A stretch of 64,000 nucleotides of DNA from an uncultured Sutterella sp. (GTDB lineage Bacteria > Pseudomonadota > Gammaproteobacteria > Burkholderiales > Burkholderiaceae_F), in contig CAJKSP010000001.1 of the NCBI GenBank assembly GCA_905202595.1, positions 1 through 64,000 on the forward strand, written 5' to 3'. A model generated the notes under the pieces. It was given only the letters and a program-made list of their open reading frames with translations. It did not search any database and was not told where the DNA came from. Positions 44,388-54,363 of this stretch are shown in pieces; the first letter of the stretch is position 1; each line of letters begins with the position of its first letter. A program made the translations under genes and the position numbers.

Positions 44388-44527
44388 CGGCGGGATCCTC
44401 ATTTTTAAGGTTGCAGGCTCAGGCGGCCGGGCCGGACAAGCGCCCGTTTTATAATGCGCGGCAATTTATCGGGCGGCACATTGCCCCCCGGATTCTAGCC
44501 TCTACCAAGCTTTAGGTATCGACAGTC

Positions 44528-45205
44528 ATGCAGACTCATCAGCAGCAGTTCATCGAATTCGCGCTTGAAGCCGATGTACTCCGCTTCGGCGAATTCAAGA
44601 CGAAAGCCGGCCGCCTTTCCCCATACTTTTTTAATGCCGGCCTCTTCAATACAGGTTCGCTGCTCGACAAGCTCGGCGCCTTTTATGCACAAGCTCTTCT
44701 TGCGGCACGCGATGCCGGCCGAATTGAATTCGATATGATCTTTGGACCTGCCTACAAAGGCATCCCTCTCGCGGCCAGCGTTGCAATGAATCTGGCGCGC
44801 CTTGGATGTGATGTCCCTTGGGCCTTCAACCGTAAAGAAGCCAAAGATCACGGAGAAGGCGGTACGATCGTCGGCGCACCGCTGAAGGGCCATATCGTCA
44901 TTGTTGACGATGTGATTTCTGCAGGTACATCTGTGCGTGAATCCGTAAAGATCATTGAAAATGCCGGCGCCAAACCATCTGGCGTGCTGATCGCCGTCGA
45001 CCGTATGGAGCGTGGCGGCAATGCCGTCGAAATGACTGAAACCTCAGCTGTGCAGGATGTTGAAGCGCACCTAGGCATCCCGGTTGTTTCCATCATTAAT
45101 CTCAACGATCTTCTCGCCTTCATGGACGGCCCCTCTGAAAAAGCAAAGGCAGTTGCTGCCTTCCGTCCTGCCGTCGCAGCATATCGCGCTAAATACGGGG
45201 CCTGA
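44528..45205 (+). CDS. pyrE: Orotate phosphoribosyltransferase
   Basis: Converts orotate and PRPP to OMP in de novo pyrimidine synthesis. The 225-aa protein has FKTKAGRLSPYFFNAG (orotate side), FGPAYKGIPLA, RKEAKDHGEGG (flexible catalytic loop) and the PRPP motif VIVDDVISAGTSVRES. Confidence 0.96.
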   Translation: MQTHQQQFIEFALEADVLRFGEFKTKAGRLSPYFFNAGLFNTGSLLDKLGAFYAQALLAARDAGRIEFDMIFGPAYKGIPLAASVAMNLARLGCDVPWAFNRKEAKDHGEGGTIVGAPLKGHIVIVDDVISAGTSVRESVKIIENAGAKPSGVLIAVDRMERGGNAVEMTETSAVQDVEAHLGIPVVSIINLNDLLAFMDGPSEKAKAVAAFRPAVAAYRAKYGA

Positions 45206-45237
45206 CAGACTCAATCTGTCTGACTGATCTGAGTCAC

Positions 45238-45278
45238 AAAAAAGCCTGGCTGAAACCTCTTGGTTCAGCCAGGCTTTT
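45238..45278. terminator. Bidirectional terminator between pyrE and gatB
   Basis: Long stem AAAGCCTGGCTGAA / TTCAGCCAGGCTTT (about 45241-45254 and 45264-45277), with A-rich sequence before and TTTTC after. It serves pyrE on the plus strand and gatCAB on the minus strand. Confidence 0.9.
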
Positions 45279-45307
45279 CATTGTCATCGCTTCAAGAGCG
45301 CAGAGCA

Positions 45308-46759
45308 TCAACCCGCAAGCTTCTTGCGCAACAATGCGTTGAGCTGGCCAGGATTGGCTTTGCCCTTCGTTGCCTTCATGCATTGGCCAACGAGAGCATT
45401 AAGCGCCTTTTCCTTGCCTGCCCGGAATTCATCGACGGACTTTTGGTTTTTCGCGATTACTTCATCAACGATAGCCTCCAGTGCACCGGAATCCGAAATT
45501 TGCTTGAGCCCCTTGGCTTCAATCAACTGATCGCAGTCAGAGCCTTCTCCGTTCCACATTGCCTGGAACACGGTCTTGGCACCCTTGTTGGAAATCGTTC
45601 CGTCAGCAAGACGCTTGAGAATCGATGCCAACATAGCAGGCGTCACAGGCGCTGTGGCATACGTCGCGCCTTCCGTCTGCTTAAGCGAAGCTGCCATTTC
45701 GCCCATCACCCAGTTAGCTGCGATCTTTTTATCGCTGACAAGCGCGGCAAGCGCCAAATAATAATCTGCTACATCTCGACTAGCCGTGATGACAGCTGCA
45801 TCATATTCAGGCAAACCGTAATCACGAATCAAACGCTGACGCATCTGCTCTGGAAGCTCCGGCATCCCGGCTTTGACTTCCTGAATCCAGGCATCACTGA
45901 TCTCCAAAGGCAGAAGATCAGGATCCGGGAAGTAGCGGTAGTCCATCGAGTCTTCCTTCGTGCGCATCAGGCGCGTCTCGCCCTTGTCTGGGTCATATAG
46001 ACGCGTCGCCTGAACAACCTTGCCGCCGTCCTCAATAAGCTCAATCTGACGCTGCTTTTCATATTCAATCGCTTCTTCCAGGAAACGGAAGGAGTTGAGG
46101 TTCTTGATTTCGCAGCGTGTACCAAAAGCTTCCTGTCCTTTGGGGCGCACAGATACATTCGCATCGCAGCGAAAGTTACCTTCCTGCATATTGCCGTTTG
46201 AAATGCCAAGCCAAACGACGAGAGCATGAAGCGCCCGAGCATAGCCAACCGCTTCTTCAGCAGAGCGCAGTTCTGGCTCCGTCACAATTTCAAGCAACGG
46301 GGTTCCTGCGCGGTTAAGGTCAATGCCGGAATGACCATGCATGATGCCGTGCACAGACTTGCCGGCATCTTCTTCAAGGTGAGCACGCGTCAAGTGAATC
46401 GTCTTCACATACGGATCGCCTTTCTTCGGCTGAACGGCAAAGGTGACCTCACCGCCGACAACAACCGGCAGCTCAAATTGGCTGATTTGGTAGCCCTTCG
46501 GGAGATCTGGATAAAAGTAATTCTTGCGGTCGAAGACAGAACGATTAGCAACTTGCGCATTGATTGCTAAGCCAAAGCGGATTGCCTTTTCAACAGCTCC
46601 ACGATTAAGCACCGGCAGTGCGCCAGGCAACGCCAAGTCCACATAGCAAGCGTTGACATTGGGCGAATCGCCGAAGTGGCAGGCTGCACCCGAGAAAATT
46701 TTCGAGCGGGTTGAGAGCTGAACGTGGGTCTCAAGACCGATAACAACTTCCCATTCCAT
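45308..46759 (-). CDS. gatB: Asp-tRNA(Asn)/Glu-tRNA(Gln) amidotransferase subunit B
   Basis: The tRNA-binding and kinase subunit of the GatCAB amidotransferase, 483 aa. The N-terminus EWEVVIGLETHVQLSTRSKIFSG carries the conserved EVH-type start. YFYPDLPKGYQISQFE, DLNRAGTPLLEIVTEPE and YRYFPDPDLLPLEIS are hallmark segments. The C-terminal YqeY/tail domain binds tRNA. It is third in the gatC-gatA-gatB operon. Confidence 0.96.
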   Translation of the reverse strand: MEWEVVIGLETHVQLSTRSKIFSGAACHFGDSPNVNACYVDLALPGALPVLNRGAVEKAIRFGLAINAQVANRSVFDRKNYFYPDLPKGYQISQFELPVVVGGEVTFAVQPKKGDPYVKTIHLTRAHLEEDAGKSVHGIMHGHSGIDLNRAGTPLLEIVTEPELRSAEEAVGYARALHALVVWLGISNGNMQEGNFRCDANVSVRPKGQEAFGTRCEIKNLNSFRFLEEAIEYEKQRQIELIEDGGKVVQATRLYDPDKGETRLMRTKEDSMDYRYFPDPDLLPLEISDAWIQEVKAGMPELPEQMRQRLIRDYGLPEYDAAVITASRDVADYYLALAALVSDKKIAANWVMGEMAASLKQTEGATYATAPVTPAMLASILKRLADGTISNKGAKTVFQAMWNGEGSDCDQLIEAKGLKQISDSGALEAIVDEVIAKNQKSVDEFRAGKEKALNALVGQCMKATKGKANPGQLNALLRKKLAG

Positions 46760-46792
46760 GACTGGTTTTTCCTATCAAATCTTGAGCATCGA

Positions 46793-48250
46793 TCAGTAGC
46801 CGGCAGGATGGCGCAGATGCCAGTCCGTAGCACGTTGCCAAGCATCAGCCAAACCAAGAAGACGAGCTTCCGTAAAGTGCTCTCCCAAAAGCTGCACGCC
46901 GATAGGACGTCCGTTGGAGTGCATGCCGCAAGGCATGGATACGCCAGGCAGTCCAGCAAGCGAAGCAGGAACTGTATAAAGGTCACTCAGATAGGCAGCA
47001 ACAGGCGTTGAGTTAGCGCCAAAATCATAGGCCGTACTGGTCGTGACTGGACACGCAATGGCATCGACGCGCTTGAAGGTCTCATGAAATTCGTTGGCAA
47101 TAAGGCGACGAACGCGTTGAGCCTTGAGGTAGTAGGCGTCGTAGTAGCCGTGCGAGAGCACATAAGTACCAATCATGATGCGACGCTTGGGTTCTGGCCC
47201 AAAGCCTTCATCACGGCTCTTCTTCATCATGTCGACGATGTCGGTGTACTCAGCAGCGCGATGGCCATAGCGAACACCGTCGTATCGCGACAAATTCGAG
47301 CTTGCTTCAGCGCAAGCCACCACGTAGTAGACCGGCACGCCGAGACGAGCCGTTGGCAGATCAATATCCACTACTTCGCAGCCCATAGCCTTATAGGCAT
47401 CCAGCATGCGGTCAATCGCAGCCAGCACCTCTGGATCTAGCCCTTCACCCATCCAAGCACGGGGCACACCGATTTTCAGGCCTTTTACACTCTTGCCCAG
47501 GTCGCGCGTGAAATCCTCAGCCGGCATGTCAACGCTTGTTGAGTCAAGCGGGTCGTGGCCGACCATCGAGCCGAGCACCATGGCGCAGTCAGCAGCTGAT
47601 TGGCCTAGCAAACCAGCAGTATCAAGCGATGAAGCAAAAGCAATCATGCCTAGACGGGAAGGACGCCCATAAGTAGGCTTGATGCCCGTCACGCCGGTGA
47701 AAGCAGCAGGCTCTCGAATCGAACCGCCCGTATCAGTTCCCGTCGCAATGGGGCAGAGCGCCGCCGCAACAGCTGCGGCTGAACCACCGGATGATCCCCC
47801 AGGAACCGCCTTGGGATCCCAAGGGTTGTAGACCTTGCCAAAGGCTGAATTCTCATTGCCAGACCCCATGGCAAATTCGTCGCAGTTGAGCTTGCCGAGG
47901 CAGACCATGCCTGCATCCTTCAGCTGACGGACGACCGTTGCATCGAAGGGGCTCATATAGCCTTCAAGCATGCGGCTAGCCGCAGTGCTTGCCCATTCCT
48001 TCGTTACAAAGATGTCTTTATGTGCAATAGGAATGCCTGTCAGCGGGCCAGCCGTACCGTCGGCCAGGCGGCGATCCGCCTCTCTAGCCTGAGCAAGCGT
48101 TGCCTCAGGACGGACGTCTAGAAATGCATTGAGGTTCTTGTAGGCTTCAATGCGCGAAAGATAGTGCTCAGCAAGTTCGACCGCAGACACTTCCTTCGCA
48201 TGCAGCTGGCGCGAGAGCTCGGCTACAGAAATGAAACTTGTCTCTGACAT
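46793..48250 (-). CDS. gatA: Asp-tRNA(Asn)/Glu-tRNA(Gln) amidotransferase subunit A
   Basis: Amidase-signature subunit that releases ammonia from glutamine. The catalytic Lys is in PIAHKDIFVTK and the Ser-cis-Ser in PGGSSGGSAAAVAA, with nucleophile Ser in TGTDTGGSIREPAA. Length 485 aa is typical. Gene order and 33-base spacing to gatB fit one operon. Confidence 0.96.
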   Translation of the reverse strand: MSETSFISVAELSRQLHAKEVSAVELAEHYLSRIEAYKNLNAFLDVRPEATLAQAREADRRLADGTAGPLTGIPIAHKDIFVTKEWASTAASRMLEGYMSPFDATVVRQLKDAGMVCLGKLNCDEFAMGSGNENSAFGKVYNPWDPKAVPGGSSGGSAAAVAAALCPIATGTDTGGSIREPAAFTGVTGIKPTYGRPSRLGMIAFASSLDTAGLLGQSAADCAMVLGSMVGHDPLDSTSVDMPAEDFTRDLGKSVKGLKIGVPRAWMGEGLDPEVLAAIDRMLDAYKAMGCEVVDIDLPTARLGVPVYYVVACAEASSNLSRYDGVRYGHRAAEYTDIVDMMKKSRDEGFGPEPKRRIMIGTYVLSHGYYDAYYLKAQRVRRLIANEFHETFKRVDAIACPVTTSTAYDFGANSTPVAAYLSDLYTVPASLAGLPGVSMPCGMHSNGRPIGVQLLGEHFTEARLLGLADAWQRATDWHLRHPAGY

Positions 48251-48272
48251 TTACAGCTTTCCGTCTGTGGAG

Positions 48273-48560
48273 TTACTCAATAACCTGCGGCACTAGGAAG
48301 TAGCCGTCTGCCTTTTCAGGAGCATTTTTCATGTTTTCTTCGCGGTTTTCATGCTCCGTGACGCAGTCTTCCCGAAGCCTTTCAACGCCATCGTGAGGAT
48401 TGGGCATCGGCTCCACGCCGTCTGTATTGACTGAGCGGATCTGCTCGATCATCTGAAAAATATCGTTGATTTCGCCTTGAATCACCGGAATCTGACTGTC
48501 GGAAATATCAATGCGGCCGAGATCGGCGATGCGGCGGATGTCGCCCTCGCTTAAGGACAT
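48273..48560 (-). CDS. gatC: Asp-tRNA(Asn)/Glu-tRNA(Gln) amidotransferase subunit C
   Basis: A 95-aa small subunit that clamps GatA and GatB. IRRIADLGRIDISDSQIP and VEPMPNPHDGVERLREDCV are the family pattern. It is first in gatCAB and divergent from mreB, as in other Burkholderiales. Confidence 0.94.
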   Translation of the reverse strand: MSLSEGDIRRIADLGRIDISDSQIPVIQGEINDIFQMIEQIRSVNTDGVEPMPNPHDGVERLREDCVTEHENREENMKNAPEKADGYFLVPQVIE

Positions 48561-48813
48561 GCTGACTCTTCTCGCACAAGGAATTGATGGAGGCTAAAGC
48601 GCGACGGAAGCCCCTGAAAAATCTGTAACAATCCAATACAGAAGCCGGGTCCCAAAGAGCCCTCCCGACCGCGCCAAACGGTCAGTTAGTTTATCATTGA
48701 CAAATTCTTGATGCCGGCTCGTCGACGGGCCTGTTTACTACTATGGGAGACGATCCACTCCTTTTGGGACCGTTCTTCCGACATGTGTCCGCCTTCGGAT
48801 TTTTGCTAAAGCT
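48561..48813. promoter_or_regulatory. Divergent promoter region of gatCAB and the mreB operon
   Basis: 253 bases with no gene. A TTGACA (48698-48703) suits a -35 for mreB, but no good -10 lies at the right distance. No further structure is clear. Confidence 0.3.
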
Positions 48814-49857
48814 ATGTTTGGATTCTTCCGGAACTATTTCTCGAACGATTTGGCCATAGACCTGGGCACGGCCAATACGCTCATTTACATGCGCGGCAAG
48901 GGTATCGTGCTTAACGAGCCAAGCGTTGTCGCCATCCGGCAAGAAGGCGGGCCGAACGGCAAAATGACGATTCATGCCGTAGGCAAAGCGGCCAAGCAGA
49001 TGCTTGGCCGAGTCCCCGGCAACATTAGTGCAATTCGTCCGATGAAAGACGGCGTCATCGCAGACTTCACCGTGACCGAACAGATGCTCAAGCAGTTCAT
49101 TCGCATGGTGCATCCTTCGCGTCTCTTTGCGCCGAGTCCACGTATCATCATCTGCGTGCCTTGTGGCTCAACGCAGGTCGAACGCCGTGCAATTAAAGAA
49201 AGCGCTCTAGCGGCCGGCGCTTCAGAAGTCTTTCTGATTGAAGAGCCGATGGCTGCTGCAATCGGTGCAGGCCTTCCAGTCAATGAAGCAGCTGGCTCGC
49301 TTGTCATCGACATCGGCGGCGGCACGACTGAAGTTGGTCTCATTTCTCTCGGCGGCATGGTTTATGCCGGCTCCATCCGTGTCGGCGGCGACAAATTCGA
49401 CCAAGCTATCATCAACTACATTCGGCGCAACTTCGGCATGCTGATCGGTGAGCCGACGGCTGAATACATTAAAAAACAGATCGGTTCCGCATTCCCCGGA
49501 TCGGAAGTGATGGAGCTCGAAGTCAAGGGCCGCAATATTGCCGAAGGTGTTCCTCGCACTTTCACCGTTCATTCGAATGAGGTGCTTGAAGCACTGGCAG
49601 AGCCGCTCAATCAAATTGTCGTCGCCGTAAAGAATGCGCTTGAAAAAACACCGCCGGAACTCGGCGCTGACATCGCTGAGCATGGTCTCATGCTCACAGG
49701 CGGCGGCGCGCTTCTTCGTGACATCGATCAGCTTCTCAAAGAAGAAACAGGTCTGCCAGTACACGTTGCCGAAGAACCCCTTAACTGCGTTGTGAAGGGA
49801 TGCGGCATCGCTCTTGAGAACATGGACAAGTTGCGCACGGCTTTCGCCGTGGGCTGA
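48814..49857 (+). CDS. mreB: Rod-shape actin homologue MreB
   Basis: Actin-like filament protein that guides lateral wall synthesis. It is 347 aa with DLGTANTLIYMRGKGIVLNEPSV (phosphate 1), CVPCGSTQVERRAIKESA, IEEPMAAAIGAGLPV, VIDIGGGTTEVGLISLGG (phosphate 2) and LTGGGALLRDID (adenosine). The N-terminal MFGFFRNYF fits the membrane-binding helix. It is first gene of the elongation operon mreB-mreC-mreD-mrdA-rodA-rlpA. Confidence 0.97.
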   Translation: MFGFFRNYFSNDLAIDLGTANTLIYMRGKGIVLNEPSVVAIRQEGGPNGKMTIHAVGKAAKQMLGRVPGNISAIRPMKDGVIADFTVTEQMLKQFIRMVHPSRLFAPSPRIIICVPCGSTQVERRAIKESALAAGASEVFLIEEPMAAAIGAGLPVNEAAGSLVIDIGGGTTEVGLISLGGMVYAGSIRVGGDKFDQAIINYIRRNFGMLIGEPTAEYIKKQIGSAFPGSEVMELEVKGRNIAEGVPRTFTVHSNEVLEALAEPLNQIVVAVKNALEKTPPELGADIAEHGLMLTGGGALLRDIDQLLKEETGLPVHVAEEPLNCVVKGCGIALENMDKLRTAFAVG

Positions 49858-49872
49858 TCTTGGCGTTCGTCT

Positions 49873-50769
49873 ATGGAATACGGGCCTCCGCCGCTTTTCC
49901 GTCTTGGCGTATCGGCGCGCGCGCGATTTCTTTTCTTCCTGCTGCTATCGCTCGTCGCGATTCTTGTCGATGGCCGATTTCGTGCGCTCGACGGTTTTCG
50001 CAGCACCGTAGTGAGCTTCACAACGCCGATCGTAGACTTCATTGGCCTGCCCGCAGAACTTATGCGCTCAGGCGAAGGATACTTCACCAGCAAAAAGCGT
50101 CTAGCGGACGAAAATACCAGGCTGACAGAAGAAAATCAGCTGCTGCAGCTACGCGCTGCGCGTTATGGCGAAATGGAGCTCGAGAATGCGCGCTTGCGCC
50201 GCCTAGTGTCCGCTGTTCCAAGGACTTCAAGCCGCATCGTTACCGGAGAAGTCATCGGCCGAGTTTCCGATCCGTTTACCAACCGTATCCGCATCAATGT
50301 TGGCGAACGTGATGGAATCGAGGTCGGTATGCCCGTCATCGGCGCCTTCGGGGTGCTTGGCCAGGTGTCCAGAACAGTGGCCCATTTATCCGAAGTAACT
50401 CTACTTACAGACCACAGGCAACAAATTGCTGTTGCAAGCGAGCGTACCGGTGAACGCTTTGTCGTCGCTGGAACCGGCGATGGAACGCTTGATGTACGCT
50501 TTGCGCTTCCAAGCGCCGATCTCAAACCTGGCGATCGGCTTCTCGCGTCGGGGCTTGATGAGCTATATCCTCGCAACATTTTGGTTGCAACGGTCTCAGC
50601 TGTGAACTATCAACCTGGAGAAACCTACCAGCGTGTTTCTGCTGAGCCCGCCGCGCAGATCGCAGATATTCAGTTTGCAACCGTCATCCTTACGAATCCA
50701 CATCCGAGCGCCGCGCTAGATGGTGCGTCAGCTAAAAAACAGGATCCCTTTGAACGGAGACGGCGCTGA
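49873..50769 (+). CDS. mreC: Rod-shape-determining protein MreC
   Basis: A 298-aa bitopic inner-membrane protein. A membrane helix (FLFFLLLSLVAILVDG, about residues 19-34) leads to a coiled coil (ADENTRLTEENQLLQLRAARYGEMELENARLRRLV). The periplasmic beta domain follows (GEVIGRVSDPFTNRIRINVGERDGIEVGMPVI). It links MreB filaments to PBP2. The stop overlaps the mreD start (TGATG). Confidence 0.95.
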   Translation: MEYGPPPLFRLGVSARARFLFFLLLSLVAILVDGRFRALDGFRSTVVSFTTPIVDFIGLPAELMRSGEGYFTSKKRLADENTRLTEENQLLQLRAARYGEMELENARLRRLVSAVPRTSSRIVTGEVIGRVSDPFTNRIRINVGERDGIEVGMPVIGAFGVLGQVSRTVAHLSEVTLLTDHRQQIAVASERTGERFVVAGTGDGTLDVRFALPSADLKPGDRLLASGLDELYPRNILVATVSAVNYQPGETYQRVSAEPAAQIADIQFATVILTNPHPSAALDGASAKKQDPFERRRR

Positions 50770-51290
50770 TGATGAACTATTCATCACTGCAGAATGGAAG
50801 CGACCGTCTGGAAGAGCCGGCATCACGCTTTTTCATCTTCTGCACGTTTGCTATTTCTTATCTGCTCAATCTGGGTATCACAAGTTTTGATGCACTGTGG
50901 CTACCGGACTTTCTGGCACTCACAATCATCTACTGGTGCGTGCATCAGCCGCAGACCGTCGGCATGCTTATAGCTTTTCTCTGCGGCCTTCTTATGGATG
51001 TTGCTCACGGTAGCGTTCTAGGCCAACAGTCACTTGCCTACGTAACGATTGCCTATCTTTCCATTCTTCTGCACCGTCGCATTCCTTGGTTCGGCCCGAT
51101 TGGACAAGCGTTGCATGTGATACCGCTTCTTCTCGTTGCGCAGCTCCTCGTCATGCTTGTGCGCCTGTGGTTCGACGGTCTCTGGCCTGGCTGGATCTGG
51201 TTTCTGCAAAGCGCTACAGGTGCGCTAATTTGGCCGATATGGTCAATGCTGCTGTCAATTCGCCGTAGCCGCAGCGGCGACGCAGCTTAG
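50769..51290 (+). CDS. mreD: Rod-shape-determining protein MreD
   Basis: A 173-aa membrane protein with about five hydrophobic segments (LPDFLALTIIYWCVHQP, GMLIAFLCGLLMDVAHGSVLGQ). The LLMDVAHGSVLGQ piece is the family signature. Its start overlaps the mreC stop; a second ATG one codon later is also possible. mrdA follows after 13 bases. Confidence 0.92.
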   Translation: MMNYSSLQNGSDRLEEPASRFFIFCTFAISYLLNLGITSFDALWLPDFLALTIIYWCVHQPQTVGMLIAFLCGLLMDVAHGSVLGQQSLAYVTIAYLSILLHRRIPWFGPIGQALHVIPLLLVAQLLVMLVRLWFDGLWPGWIWFLQSATGALIWPIWSMLLSIRRSRSGDAA

Positions 51291-51303
51291 ACAGAGGCTT
51301 GCC

Positions 51304-53253
51304 ATGGGACTGGAATTCAAAGAGACTGAAGAAGACGTCGGCCCCTTTCGCCGCCGGCTTGTCTTTGCTTTTGCAACCATCATTCTCTTTTTTCTAATTC
51401 TTGTTGGTCGTTTAGCATGGCTACAGATCATCAACCAAAGCGCCTATGTCGAGCGTGCTGAACGCAACCGTACTGTCCAGATTACGACTCAAGGTCCGCG
51501 TGGTCTAATCAGCGACCGCAACGGTGCTCTCATTGCTGGCAACATTCTCAATTATTCGCTCGAGATCACCCCTGACAAAGTGGCCAGCGTTGATAAGACG
51601 ATCGATGAACTAGCGAAAATCATCCCGATCACTCAGGCTGACCGCCGCCGCTTCCGCCGGCTACGAGAGGATCTTAACCGCTATGACTCCATTCCTATCC
51701 GCTTCAATCTTACGGATAAGGAAGTGGCGACATTTGTTGCACAGAGCTGGCGATTTCCTGGCGTAGAGGTCAACCAGCGCGAACGGCGTATCTATCCCAA
51801 CGGAGCGCTGGGAAGCCATTTCATTGGATACATCGGCTCCATCTCGCAAAATGACAAGAAGCGCCTGACGCAGGAAAACTCGCTTGCCCTCTACGAGGGA
51901 GAGCGCGATATCGGCAAGGTAGGACTGGAGCGCAGCTATGAAGCAGTGCTTCACGGCACTCCGGGTCATGAAGCTTTTGAAATCACGGCGGCAGGCAGAG
52001 CCGTACGCACGCTTGAAGTCGTCCCCCCTAAGCCAGGCAAAAATCTTCAGTTGACGATCGACCTTAACTTGCAGCGCGTGGCTGAAAATGCTCTGTCAGG
52101 AAAAAACGGTGCGGTTATTGCCATAGAGCCCAAGACTGGAGGCATTTTGGCCTTCGCATCTATGCCTACTTATGACCCGAATCTCTTCCCGGGCGGCATC
52201 GATCCGGCCTCTTGGAACTATTTGAATACATCTGAAGACAAGCCACTTCTCAATCGCGCGATGCGAGGCATTTACCCTATTGGCTCCACCTACAAGCCTT
52301 TCATGGCACTTGCTGGTCTTGAATCTGGCGCTACAACGCCGGATTTTGAGCTCAATGACACTGGTGTATTTCAGCTGGGTAAGCATAAGTTCCGAGACGT
52401 CACCGGCTCTCCTAAAGGCCGCGTCAACGTCAGAAAGTCTCTCGAAGTGTCGTCTGACATTTACTACTATTGGCTTGCTACAGAGCTTGGCGTCGACCGT
52501 ATCTATAGCTTTATGAAGCCTTGGGGCTTCGGTCAACGAACCGGCATCGACCTTGTGGGCGAACAGACGGGCATTCTTCCCAACAAAGAGTGGAAGATGC
52601 AGCGATTCAAGGAACCATGGTACTTAGGCGATACGCCGCCAATCGGCATTGGACAGGGCTATAACGCCTTTACCCTTCTGCAACTCGCACACGCTACAGC
52701 CACGCTTGCCAACCGCGGCGTCGTTATGACGCCGCATTTGGTCGCATCGATTACCGATCCAACGACGCAGACCACGCAATGGGTGGCTCGCGAACCTGTC
52801 GACCGAATTTCGCTCACTCCGAAGAATCTACAGGTCGTCATATCCGGCATGATTGATGCAACGAAGACAGGCACAGCCCGACAGATCTTCCGGTCGGCCC
52901 CCTATGAGGTCGCAGGCAAGACCGGAACAGCTCAAGTCGTCGCTATTGCTCAGAATTCAAAATACGATGCCAAAAGCCTCTCGCGACGTCATTTAGATCA
53001 CGCACTCTTCATTGCATTTGCACCAGCTAAGGATCCTAAAATCGCACTGGCCATTCTGGTTGAGAACGGCGGTTTCGGCGCCAAAGCTGCAGCCCCCGTT
53101 GCCAGACAAATCATGGACTACTGGCTAACTGGACAAAACAGCCTAGGACTGCCTCCCCCTTCTGGCATTGTCACAAAAGCATCTGCCGCCAGTCAGAACC
53201 GTCATAAATCCAATTCGCAGGCTATCTCACATCTAAAGGAGCAGAAGCCATGA
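51304..53253 (+). CDS. mrdA: Penicillin-binding protein 2 (elongation transpeptidase)
   Basis: A 649-aa class B PBP that cross-links peptidoglycan during elongation. One N-terminal membrane helix (LVFAFATIILFFLILVGRLAWLQII) is followed by the dimerisation domain (RGLISDRNGALIAGN). The transpeptidase domain has SxxK in PIGSTYKPFMALAG (Ser near 330), SxN in VSSDIYYYWLA and KTG in VAGKTGTAQVV. Its stop overlaps the rodA start by four bases. Confidence 0.96.
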   Translation: MGLEFKETEEDVGPFRRRLVFAFATIILFFLILVGRLAWLQIINQSAYVERAERNRTVQITTQGPRGLISDRNGALIAGNILNYSLEITPDKVASVDKTIDELAKIIPITQADRRRFRRLREDLNRYDSIPIRFNLTDKEVATFVAQSWRFPGVEVNQRERRIYPNGALGSHFIGYIGSISQNDKKRLTQENSLALYEGERDIGKVGLERSYEAVLHGTPGHEAFEITAAGRAVRTLEVVPPKPGKNLQLTIDLNLQRVAENALSGKNGAVIAIEPKTGGILAFASMPTYDPNLFPGGIDPASWNYLNTSEDKPLLNRAMRGIYPIGSTYKPFMALAGLESGATTPDFELNDTGVFQLGKHKFRDVTGSPKGRVNVRKSLEVSSDIYYYWLATELGVDRIYSFMKPWGFGQRTGIDLVGEQTGILPNKEWKMQRFKEPWYLGDTPPIGIGQGYNAFTLLQLAHATATLANRGVVMTPHLVASITDPTTQTTQWVAREPVDRISLTPKNLQVVISGMIDATKTGTARQIFRSAPYEVAGKTGTAQVVAIAQNSKYDAKSLSRRHLDHALFIAFAPAKDPKIALAILVENGGFGAKAAAPVARQIMDYWLTGQNSLGLPPPSGIVTKASAASQNRHKSNSQAISHLKEQKP

Positions 53254-54359
53254 CGGATCTCAAGAGCCTGCTATGCCTGCAGGGCCGCTGGCTGTTCTCT
53301 AGGCTGCTGCGCTTCGACATTATGCTGCTCGCGATTGTGATGACCATCACAACTATTGGCTTCATCACGCTTTTTTCGGCGGGTTACAGTTTTCCGTGGA
53401 GAATTTCTGGACAAATCCGAAATATCGCAGTGGCGGCGCTGGTCATGCTGACGACAGCAAACGTCCCGATCAAGTGGTTTGAAAAAATCGCTATGCCTCT
53501 CTTTGCAATCGGCTGCACTTTGCTGGTAGCCACTCTTGCTGTAGGCGTTACCGTCAAAGGGGCAACACGCTGGCTCAATATCGGCGTTCAAATTCAGCCA
53601 TCAGAACTAATGAAGATCGCTGTGCCGATGATGTTAGCTTGGTATTACTACCGAAGAAGCGAATCCATTGCGTGGTGGGATCATGCCGTAGCACTCGTGC
53701 TTCTGGCCATCCCTGTTGCGCTCATCATGAAGCAACCCGATTTGGGAACCGCTATTTTGGTTGCTATTGCCGGCCTGGCTGTCATCTTCTTTTCCGGCAT
53801 TCATGCTAAAGCCATTGCAGTTGCTTGTCTTACAGGCATTGCCTCTCTACCGATTGCCTGGAACCTTATGCATGACTATCAGCGTGAGCGTATTCTGACG
53901 CTCATGGACCCTACGACTGATCCGCTCGGCAAAGGATTTCACACGTTGCAATCGCTCATCGCCATCGGGTCTGGAGGCTTTTGGGGCAAAGGCTGGATGG
54001 AAGGAACGCAAGCACACCTTGACTTCATTCCAGAACGAACAAGCGACTTCATCTTCGCCGTTTTCGGCGAAGAGTTTGGCTTTATCGGCAGCGTGCTCCT
54101 CGTCTTGCTTTTCGTCACATTAGTGGCTAGAAGCTTCATGATTGCTGCAGGAGCGCCTTCACGATTTGCAAGGCTATTGGCTGCATCTATCGGCGTCATT
54201 TTCTTTACGTACGCTTTTGTGAACATGGGCATGGTCAGCGGCATTCTTCCCGTTGTCGGCGTACCGCTTCCCTTTATGAGCTATGGCGGCACAGCACTCT
54301 CGATGCTCGGCGCCTGCACGGGCATATTGCTATCCATCTCTGCAGAATCAAAGGACTAA
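53250..54359 (+). CDS. rodA: SEDS peptidoglycan glycosyltransferase RodA
   Basis: A 369-aa membrane polymerase of glycan strands, partner of PBP2. It has about ten hydrophobic segments and the SEDS motifs KGATRWLNIGVQIQPSELMKIAVP, KQPDLGTAILV (catalytic Asp region), FIPERTSDFIFAVFGEEFGF and PLPFMSYGGTALS. It overlaps the end of mrdA by four bases, so the two are coupled. Confidence 0.96.
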   Translation: MTDLKSLLCLQGRWLFSRLLRFDIMLLAIVMTITTIGFITLFSAGYSFPWRISGQIRNIAVAALVMLTTANVPIKWFEKIAMPLFAIGCTLLVATLAVGVTVKGATRWLNIGVQIQPSELMKIAVPMMLAWYYYRRSESIAWWDHAVALVLLAIPVALIMKQPDLGTAILVAIAGLAVIFFSGIHAKAIAVACLTGIASLPIAWNLMHDYQRERILTLMDPTTDPLGKGFHTLQSLIAIGSGGFWGKGWMEGTQAHLDFIPERTSDFIFAVFGEEFGFIGSVLLVLLFVTLVARSFMIAAGAPSRFARLLAASIGVIFFTYAFVNMGMVSGILPVVGVPLPFMSYGGTALSMLGACTGILLSISAESKD

Positions 54360-54363
54360 TGCT